From Leptolyngbyaceae cyanobacterium CSU_1_3 (GTDB lineage: Bacteria; Cyanobacteriota; Cyanobacteriia; Leptolyngbyales; Leptolyngbyaceae), in assembly GCA_012034655.1 (NCBI GenBank), contig JAAUOZ010000023.1, positions 1 to 44,078 of the forward strand: a stretch of DNA of 44,078 bases. The letters run 5' to 3'. The stretch's first letter is position 1, and each line of letters starts with the position of its first letter. Made by a program: the position numbers and the translations under genes. Below the pieces are notes generated by a model. It ran no database searches, was not told where the DNA came from, and saw nothing but the letters and a program-made list of their open reading frames with translations. This document shows positions 37,780 through 44,078 of this stretch, one piece after another.

Positions 37780-40002
37780 ATGGCGACTAAATTCCCAAAA
37801 TTTAGCAAAGACCTCGCTCAAGATCCGACCACTCGGCGGCTCTTTTACGCGATCGCACCGCCCATGATTTTGAAAGTCACGATGGCATGACAGAGGAGAA
37901 TCTTTATCAAAAGATTTTCGCGTCTCACTTTGGTCATCTGGCAATTATTTTTCTGTGGGCTTCTGGCATTCAGTTTCATGTCGCGTGGCAAGGCAATTTT
38001 GAGCAATGGATTAAAGACCCGATCAATTTACGCCCGATCGCCCATGCGATTTGGGATGCTCAGTTTGGGCCACCTGCGATCGAGGCTTACACACAAGCGG
38101 GGGCGCTCAATCCGGTTGATATCTGCTATTCAGGGGTCTATCACTGGTGGTATACCATTGGCATTCGTACCAACAATGATCTGTTCGCAGGAGCGCTATT
38201 TCTGATTCTATTAGCGGCACTATTCCTCTATGCAGGTTGGCTGCATTTGCAACCGCGATTTCGTCCGTCGCTATCCTGGTTTAAGAATGCAGAGTCTAGA
38301 TTGAACCATCACCTGGCAGGGTTGTTTGGGGTGAGTTCTCTGGCCTGGGCGGGGCATTTGATTCACGTTGCCATTCCTGAGTCGCGCGGTCAACATGTGG
38401 GGTGGGATAATTTCCTCTCTGCGCGGCCGCACCCTGCTGGGTTGATGCCTTTCTTCACAGGAAACTGGGGCGTTTATGCCGAAAACCCTGATACGGCGCA
38501 GCACCTCTTTGGCACGTCTGACGGCACAGGGGACGGCAATTCTCACCTTTTTTGGGAGGCTTCCATCCCCAAACGCAATCCCTGTGGCTGACCGATATGG
38601 CCCATCACCATCTCGCGATCGCGTTCTGTTTATTGTCGCAGGTCATATGTATCGCACCAACTTTGGTATTGGTCACAGTATCAAAGAGATGACGAATGCA
38701 AAAGCTTTCTTTGGTACAAAGGTTGAAGGCCCCTTCAATTTGCCCCACCAGGGATTGTATGACGCGATGAATAATTCCCTGCATTTTCAGCTTGCCTTTG
38801 CACTTGCAGCCTTAGGAGTGGCAAGTTCTCTCACGGCGCAGCATATGTATTCGATGCCGCCCTATGCCTTCCTGGCTAAAGATTTCACTACTCAGGCAGC
38901 ACTCTACACTCACCACCAATATATTGCCGGATTTTTGATGGTGGGCGCGTTTGCCCACGGAGCAATTTTCTTGGTGCGAGACTATGTGCCCGAAGACAAT
39001 AAAGGCAATGTGCTAGAACGGATTCTGCAACACAAAGAAGCCATCATTTCTCACCTGAGTTGGGTATCCCTTTTTCTGGGTTTTCACACCTTGGGGTTAT
39101 ATGTTCACAATGATGTGGAAGTGGCCTTTGGCAGCCCCGAAAAGCAAATCTTGATTGAGCCAGTGTTTGCCCAATTCATTCAGGCATCTCACGGCAAGAT
39201 TCTCTATGGCATTGATACGCTGTTGTCTAATCCAGATAGTATTGCTTCGACTGCTTGGCCCAACTATGCCAACGTCTGGCTACCGGGGTGGTTAGAAGCG
39301 ATCAACAATGGCACAAATTCTCTGTTTTTGACCATTGGCCCCGGTGACTTTTTGGTGCACCATGCGATCGCTCTGGGTCTACATGTCACCACACTGATTC
39401 TCGTCAAAGGTGCATTAGATGCCCGTGGCTCTAAGCTGATGCCCGACAAAAAAGACTTCGGCTATGCCTTCCCGTGTGATGGCCCCGGAAGAGGCGGCAC
39501 ATGCGATATTTCCGCCTGGGATTCGTTCTACCTCGCCATGTTTTGGATGTTGAACACAATGGGCTGGGTGACATTTTATTGGCACTGGAAGCATCTAGCC
39601 ATCTGGTCAGGAAATGTTGCACAGTTTAATGAAAGTTCGACCTATCTCATGGGTTGGTTCCGCGATTATCTCTGGCAATATTCTGCGCCCTTAATCAATG
39701 GCTATAACCCATATGGAACAAGCAATTTGGCAGTTTGGGCATGGATGTTCCTCTTTGGGCACTTAGCATGGGCTGTGAGCTTTATGTTCTTGATTGCCTG
39801 GCGTGGCTATTGGCAAGAACTCATTGAAACCCTGATGTGGGCGCACGAGAATACACCGCTTTCGTTTGGCTACCCCAAAGATAAGCCCGTAGCCCTGTCG
39901 ATCGTTCAGGGGCGGCTCGTCGGCTTAACTCACTTCACAGTCGGCTACATTGCTACCTACGGCGCATTTTTGATTGGGGCAACGGCTGGAAAATTTGGGT
40001 AG
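37780..40002 (+). CDS. psaB2: Far-red photosystem I core protein PsaB2, four apparent indels
   Basis: Partner of PsaA in the PSI reaction centre. As given the gene is in three pieces. One A is missing after GCGATCGCA at about 37857 (FYAIAPPMI should be [16 protein letters not shown]). One extra G is at 38529-38532, one extra T at 38548-38553 and one G is missing after GCGATCGCG at about 38623. Corrected, the middle reads [19 protein letters not shown], then [20 protein letters not shown]. The net shift is zero and the length is 740 residues, normal for PsaB. The FX loop [19 protein letters not shown] is intact. The start [16 protein letters not shown] is the classical PsaB N-terminus. Confidence 0.92.
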
Positions 40003-40398
40003 CAGTAGAGATGAAGGGTAAGCTTTGCCACGCTGTGCGCGAGGGATGCGGGGTTAATCGAGTCGGTTAATTCCTGGTTAATTCCTGCATCTATCATCCT
40101 TCATTCAACTTTTCAGACTGTTGCTTTCATTTAAGGCTTGAGACAACTCTCCTCTCGTCTCAGGAGTCCTGGTCATGGACTATCACGATCGGGACTTTTC
40201 CTCATCTATACTTTGTCAGGGCATAAAATTAAAGATTTTGGACGGGGTGCAGGGGTGGAACTCCTGGCTGGGGGCGCAGCCCTCACACCCCTTCTAAACC
40301 AAAATCTATAGGCTGACGCAGTATATTGATGCATTCATGATTCTGATTCATTCGTGACTCATTGATTCACAGATCCACAGATCCACAGGTGAACTGCT
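40003..40398. other. Intergenic region between psaB2 and psaL2
   Basis: No gene is visible in these 396 bases. There are GC-rich arms (GGGGTGCAGGGGTGG and CCTCACACCCC) that could pair and, near 40332-40372, a run of TTCATGATTCTGATTCA-like direct repeats that distantly resemble the far-red motif. Confidence 0.35.
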
Positions 40399-40987
40399 AT
40401 GACTTCAACAGAGACTGCCATCAATCCCGCCTCCAGCAATCCCGCCTCCAGCAATCCCTATGAGAACGATCCGATTCAGCCCTACAAAGGCGATCCGTGG
40501 TTGGCAAATTTGTCTACTCCGATCAACGATTCACCGATCGTTAATGCCTTTATTCGCAATCTTCCGGCTTACCGCCCAGGGTTGACTCCTTTCATGCGCG
40601 GCTTAGAAATTGGCATGGCGCATGGATACTTTTTGGTGGGGCCAGAGGTCGTCGTGGGGCCGCTGCGAGAAACAGCCCACGGCGCAAACCTGAGCGGCTT
40701 AATTACTGCCATTTACATCACAGTTTCTGCGTGTCTGGGCATCTCCATTTTTGCCTCAGCTACCTTTCAGGGCGACCCCAGAGGAACTTACAATTCTCAC
40801 TCACAAGACGACCTGCGCCCCCCTGCGAAAAAAAGAGGACTGGTTTCAACTGGGCGGGGGCATTTTACTAGGAGCAACGGGCGGCGCATTGTTTGCCTAT
40901 GCCCTGCTAGAAAACTTTGACGATCTAGATGCCATTCTACGGGGCAAAGTCAATGTAGGCATGGCTTTGAGTCAGTGGTTTGGTTAA
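40399..40987 (+). CDS. psaL2: Far-red photosystem I subunit PsaL2, one-base frameshift
   Basis: PsaL mediates trimer or tetramer contacts of PSI. The N-terminus has a tandem NPASSNPASSNP, encoded by a 15-base duplication. Family parts are IQPYKGDPWLANLSTPINDS, AYRPGLTPFMRGLEIGMAHG, LVGPEVVVGPLRET and GILLGATGGALFAYALL. The A-run at 40828-40834 has seven A where six give KKEDWFQLGGG. As given, the frame runs into KKRGLVSTG. Corrected length is 195 residues, ending SQWFG. It is the first gene of a psaL-psaI-psaF-psaJ run. Confidence 0.88.
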
Positions 40988-41021
40988 TTTTTTTATGACT
41001 CTATAATTGGGAGAAACCCTC

Positions 41022-41177
41022 ATGGCAGATTTAACTCAGCTAACCGGGCACTATGCACTTTCATGGTTGCCCTGGATCATGATTCCTTTAATCTTTTACA
41101 TTCTACCTTTTCCCATTTTGCAATCATTTTCCTATGGATCGAAAAAGAAGCCTCCAGTGAAGAACCTTAAACTTTGA
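41022..41177 (+). CDS. psaI2: Far-red photosystem I subunit PsaI2
   Basis: A 51-residue single-helix protein. The PsaI signature LPWIMIP is present in HYALSWLPWIMIPLIFYILP, followed by a basic tail (YGSKKKPPVKN) longer than in ordinary PsaI, which is near 38-40 residues. GGGAG lies eight bases before the ATG. PsaI helps bind PsaL, in line with its place right after psaL2. Confidence 0.8.
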   Translation: MADLTQLTGHYALSWLPWIMIPLIFYILPFPILQSFSYGSKKKPPVKNLKL

Positions 41178-41195
41178 TGAATAGGAGAGATTGAC

Positions 41196-41690
41196 ATGAA
41201 ACGATTTTTGCTGATGGTGTTGGCATTCTTTTCGGTGTGTACGATCGCCTTCACAGACGTTCCCTCTGCTTTAGCTGTCAATACAACGTTAGTGCCCTGT
41301 CGCGATTCTCCCGCCTTTCAACAACGCCAAAAAAACGCACCTAAAAACTACTACTACACCAAACCCTTTGAGTCCTATTCTTCTGAGCTACTCTGTGGAG
41401 AAGATGGGCTGCCCCATCTGCCCCTCGATCGCCTCAACCTGGCCATTGATGTCATCATTCCGATCGCGATCTTTCTGTACACGGCTGGGTTTATTGGTTG
41501 GTCAGGGCGTGCCTATCTGTTAGTCGCAAACCAGGCAAAAAACCCAGAAGAAATGGAAATCTTCATTGACTTACCCCTGGCTATTCGCTCGATCGTGCAA
41601 GGGTTACTTTGGCCACTTCTGGCCCTCAAAGAATTAACCACAGGTGAGCTAACTGCCAAAGACAACGAAATTTCTGTCTCACCCCGTTAG
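41196..41690 (+). CDS. psaF2: Far-red photosystem I subunit PsaF2
   Basis: PsaF is the plastocyanin/cytochrome-side PSI subunit. It is 164 residues with a Sec signal (about 1-27, ending PSALAV), a lumenal domain with the two conserved Cys (LVPCRDSPAF and ELLCGEDGLPHL) and a membrane helix near FIGWSGRAYLLVA. ATAGGAG lies nine bases before the ATG. The frame is intact. Confidence 0.93.
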   Translation: MKRFLLMVLAFFSVCTIAFTDVPSALAVNTTLVPCRDSPAFQQRQKNAPKNYYYTKPFESYSSELLCGEDGLPHLPLDRLNLAIDVIIPIAIFLYTAGFIGWSGRAYLLVANQAKNPEEMEIFIDLPLAIRSIVQGLLWPLLALKELTTGELTAKDNEISVSPR

Positions 41691-41769
41691 TAACGAGGAA
41701 GGAGGGGTTGCCTCTGGCACGCTACGCGAGAGGAATGAGGAATGGGAAATAGCTGCCCTGATGCTTTTC

Positions 41770-41820
41770 GGCTCCTCAATGATTACTGGCTCCTCAATGA
41801 TTACTGGCTCCTCAATGATT
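41770..41820. repeat. 18-base tandem repeat, nearly three copies
   Basis: GGCTCCTCAATGATTACT is repeated twice, with a third partial copy GGCTCCTCAATGATT, between psaF2 and psaJ2. Confidence 0.85.
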
Positions 41821-41863
41821 GATTGACAACCATTTGCTTGACGCTTTTTAGGAGGTTTATTTC

Positions 41864-42004
41864 ATGACCGCTTTATTGAAGTATCTGACCAGTGCTCCGA
41901 TTGTTGCGATCGTCACCCTCGTTATAATTTCTGCAATTTTGATTGAACTCAATTACTTTTTCCCTGGTTTGCAGTATGGTACTTATTTCCACGCTGTTCC
42001 ATAG
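41864..42004 (+). CDS. psaJ2: Far-red photosystem I subunit PsaJ2
   Basis: A 46-residue single-helix protein that stabilises PsaF. It starts [17 protein letters not shown], the typical PsaJ start, and continues with IELNYFFPG and ends FHAVP. AGGAGG lies eight bases before the ATG. It is the last gene of the far-red block. ureF begins eight bases later. Confidence 0.9.
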   Translation: MTALLKYLTSAPIVAIVTLVIISAILIELNYFFPGLQYGTYFHAVP

Positions 42005-42012
42005 TGCTATCA

Positions 42013-42696
42013 ATGCCCCCCACAAACGTGAGCTTAAACTTGAACCTACTGCGTTTGTTGCAGTTAGCGAGTTCCACCCTACCTGTGGGGGCCTATAGCT
42101 ACTCGGAGGGCATTGAGACCCTAGTTCAACTCGACAAAATCAATAGTGCTGAGGGTCTAGAACATTGGCTCAGGCAAGAATTGAGTTATGGGGCAGTGCG
42201 ACTGGAGGCAGCCGTTATGCTGCGATCGTATCGATCACTGTCCCATTTTGACAGCCTTATCTACTGGAATCATTGGCTCTCCGCCACGCGAGACACCGAA
42301 GAACTACGATCGCAAAGCTGGCAAATGGGGCGATCGCTGCTGCAACTCTTCCAAAACCTTCAACCCGGTAGCGTCCCGCACCCTTTGCTTGCCGATCCCT
42401 GCAATTTTGCGATCGCCTTTGGCATCGTCGCCGCCACCTGGGAAATTGATGAACGATCGGCCCTTCTCGGCTATCTACACAGTTGGGCCAATAATTTAAT
42501 TAGCGCTGGCATTAAGCTAATCCCTCTCGGACAAACCGCCGGGCAAAAATTACTATTAAGTCTGTCCGAAGTCATTGATCGATCGAGCCAGGAAATTCTC
42601 ACGATCGCAGACGACGATCTGGCAACCTGTGGCTGGGGGCTATCCCTCGCCAGTATGGCCCACGAAACCCTCTACAGTCGTCTCTTCCGCAGTTAA
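42013..42696 (+). CDS. ureF: Urease accessory protein UreF
   Basis: UreF works with UreD and UreG in nickel loading of urease. It is 227 residues and fully helical. Family motifs are [20 protein letters not shown] near the N-terminus, [18 protein letters not shown] and [14 protein letters not shown]. The end [13 protein letters not shown] is typical. I chose the ATG at 42013. The GTG at 42004 overlaps the psaJ2 stop. No separate promoter is evident, so ureF may be partly read from the psa operon. Confidence 0.92.
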   Translation: MPPTNVSLNLNLLRLLQLASSTLPVGAYSYSEGIETLVQLDKINSAEGLEHWLRQELSYGAVRLEAAVMLRSYRSLSHFDSLIYWNHWLSATRDTEELRSQSWQMGRSLLQLFQNLQPGSVPHPLLADPCNFAIAFGIVAATWEIDERSALLGYLHSWANNLISAGIKLIPLGQTAGQKLLLSLSEVIDRSSQEILTIADDDLATCGWGLSLASMAHETLYSRLFRS

Positions 42697-42816
42697 ACAA
42701 CCTGTTAAGCAAACCGTTAAACAAAAGCTTTCTAACACCCGATACAATCGTTTTAGAAGACTTGACCTGGGATGCCATGACCGTTTCAGGCGATCGGGTC
42801 AATCGGGGAGCATACC

Positions 42817-42922
42817 TTAGGAACGTGGATTTAATAAACTGCAATTCTTGTGGGACGGGCATCTTGCCTGTCCGAACGGGTGAGACACCCGCACCACAGG
42901 TTATTGAATCCACAATCCTTAG
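42817..42922. mobile_element. MITE-like repeat, short subtype, copy 2
   Basis: A 105-base element matching 25685-25789 almost base for base, with terminal inverted repeats TTAGGAACGTGGATTTAATA and the reverse complement of TTATTGAATCCACAATCCTT. It lies between ureF and ureG. The rest of 42697-42985 holds no gene. Confidence 0.8.
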
Positions 42923-42985
42923 AATGCTGGCCACGCTGGCGCTCAGCCACCTAAAAAGAGTACGAGTTTTATCCTAAATTTTTTT

Positions 42986-43601
42986 ATGAATGCATTTCGA
43001 GTAGGGATCGCCGGGCCGGTCGGATCGGGTAAAACGGCGCTTGTTGACGCGCTGTGTAAGGCTCTGCGCCAGAAGTTTAATATTGCCGTCGTCACCAATG
43101 ATATCTACACCCAGGAAGATGCTCAATTTTTGGTCAGAAGTCAAGCGTTGGAGCGCGATCGTATTATTGGGGTCGAAACAGGGGGCTGCCCACACACAGC
43201 CATTCGCGAAGATGCCTCCATGAATTTGGCCGCGATCGACGAACTCGAACAGCGCTTTCTTAATTTGGATCTGATCTTCGTCGAAAGCGGCGGCGACAAC
43301 CTGGCCGCAACCTTCAGCCCCGAACTGGTGGATCTCAATATTTATGTGATTGATGTAGCAGGGGGTGACAAAATCCCCCGTAAAGGTGGCCCCGGCATCA
43401 CTAAGTCTGATTTACTTGTGATTAATAAGACAGACCTCGCCCTTTACGTAGGTGCTGATCTAAACGTGATGGAGCGCGATGCAAAAAAAAATGCGCGGCG
43501 ACAAACCTTTTGTCTTTACAAACCTAAAAACTCAAGCGGGGTTGGAGACGATCGTGCAATTTGTTCAGTTGCAAGGGGGGTTTGCGTTAGAAAAAAAGTA
43601 A
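42986..43601 (+). CDS. ureG: Urease accessory GTPase UreG, one-base frameshift
   Basis: A SIMIBI-class GTPase that delivers nickel to urease. The P-loop is [12 protein letters not shown], and the switch and metal motifs are [25 protein letters not shown] with its metal-binding Cys-Pro-His, and [17 protein letters not shown]. The base-recognition motif is VINKTDL. The A-run at 43483-43491 has nine A where eight keep the frame: the corrected end is [20 protein letters not shown], then LEKK and TAA at 43599-43601 (204 residues, the usual length). As given, the frame scrambles the last 40 residues. Confidence 0.92.
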
Positions 43602-43619
43602 CAATTTAAGATAAATTTC

Positions 43620-43662
43620 GTGATCTGCTATACAATCTCCCCTCAGAGCCACGCCCTAATAT
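43620..43662 (+). promoter_or_regulatory. Possible NtcA-type promoter upstream of urtA
   Basis: GTG-N8-TAC at 43620-43633 is one base off the GTA-N8-TAC NtcA consensus. A TAATAT (TAN3T) box follows 23 bases later at 43657-43662, within the 20-24 base spacing known for NtcA promoters. urt operons are known to be nitrogen-controlled. Confidence 0.4.
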
Positions 43663-43737
43663 CTCAGAGTTATCACTGAGTCGATTATAATTCGGGCTGA
43701 GTTCTAACTTTCAATCTCGTGGGGAGCTATAGTTCTT

Positions 43738-44078
43738 ATGTCAAAGCGATTTCGTCGGCGTGAATTTTTAATTTTTGGCTCGGCTGCGACTGGAAGCATC
43801 CTACTCAAAGCCTGTGCTCCAGCCGCTCCACCCATTGCCAGCAGCCCTACTGCTTCTCCGGCCGCCTCACCTGCATCGGCTGCGGCTAGCGGTGGCATCA
43901 AAGTCGGAATTTTGCACTCCCTGAGTGGCACAATGTCCATCTCCGAAAAGAGCGTGGTCGAAGCCGAACAGATGGCGATCGAAGAGATCAACAAAGCGGG
44001 GGGCGTGCTGGGTAAGCAAATCGAAGCGATCGTAGAAGATGGCAACTCTGATTGGCCCACCTTTGCCGAAAAAGCTAA
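43738..44078 (+). CDS. urtA: Urea ABC transporter substrate-binding protein UrtA, 5' part
   Basis: The first 113 residues or so of a periplasmic binding protein, cut by the window end. The N-terminus has a twin-arginine-like [10 protein letters not shown], a hydrophobic stretch and a lipobox-like LLKAC, then an Ala/Ser/Pro-rich linker and the mature start [35 protein letters not shown] and [15 protein letters not shown] are typical of UrtA and of the related amide/branched-chain amino-acid binding proteins. The neighbouring ureF and ureG favour urea as ligand. The possible NtcA promoter lies in the 136-base gap upstream. Confidence 0.85.
   Translation, partial: MSKRFRRREFLIFGSAATGSILLKACAPAAPPIASSPTASPAASPASAAASGGIKVGILHSLSGTMSISEKSVVEAEQMAIEEINKAGGVLGKQIEAIVEDGNSDWPTFAEKA

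Noticed and set aside
16813-40987. Decay of the far-red cluster (psbA, psbC, psaB and psaL as pseudogenes)
   Set aside because: All breaks are single-base and fixable, with conserved residues on both sides and intact neighbours such as chlF, psaA2, psbB2 and apcE2.

Overview
This is a chromosomal stretch from a cyanobacterium. The coding density is moderate, the HIP1-type palindrome GCGATCGC and its core CGATCG recur throughout, and the genes include PsbQ, allophycocyanin and both photosystems. Codon use and HIP1 density look alike across the window, so I see no compositional sign of recent transfer. I cannot name the species.

The central 25 kb (about 16.6-42.0 kb, all on the + strand) is a far-red light photoacclimation (FaRLiP) cluster. 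In order it holds: a Mn-competent far-red D1 (psbA3 type); five allophycocyanin core genes (alpha-type, apcB2, alpha-type, apcE2, alpha-type); psbD, psbC and psbB paralogues with a small Cys-rich membrane-protein gene between psbC and psbB; the regulators rfpB, rfpA and rfpC; chlF, the 'super-rogue' D1 that makes chlorophyll f; and psaA, psaB, psaL, psaI, psaF and psaJ paralogues. RfpA (knotless phytochrome kinase), RfpC (CheY) and RfpB (DNA-binding regulator) would sense far-red light and switch the block on. ChlF supplies Chl f, and the paralogous subunits rebuild PSI, PSII and a bicylindrical far-red phycobilisome core. A 15-base motif, TTCATNAGTTCTTYA, lies 119-145 bases upstream of the psbA, apc and chlF starts. 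It is a candidate common control site.

Left flank (0-16.2 kb, both strands): a DUF760 protein, an HhoA/HtrA-type protease, PsbQ, a propeller-transglutaminase protein, a large HEAT-membrane-NACHT-HEAT NTPase, a DUF72 protein, a conserved protein of unknown role, a secreted protein of unknown role, a NarL-type two-component pair, a Uma2 protein, methionine aminopeptidase, a probable 44-residue membrane protein and a CHAD protein. Right flank (42.0 kb to end): ureF, ureG and the start of a urea-transporter binding protein (urtA). ureF begins 8 bases after psaJ2.

Many conserved genes carry single-base indels, mostly in homopolymers or just after GCGATCGC: the HhoA protease, the HEAT-NACHT gene, DUF72, psbA, psbC (five), psaB (four), psaL, ureG and the 44-residue gene. 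Undoing them restores full-length conserved proteins in every case. I read them as probable sequence errors rather than gene decay, and I give gene spans for the corrected reading. Short palindromic repeats and about 105-130-base MITE-like elements with terminal inverted repeats are scattered between genes. I found no rRNA, tRNA, CRISPR array, intact insertion sequence or phage gene.
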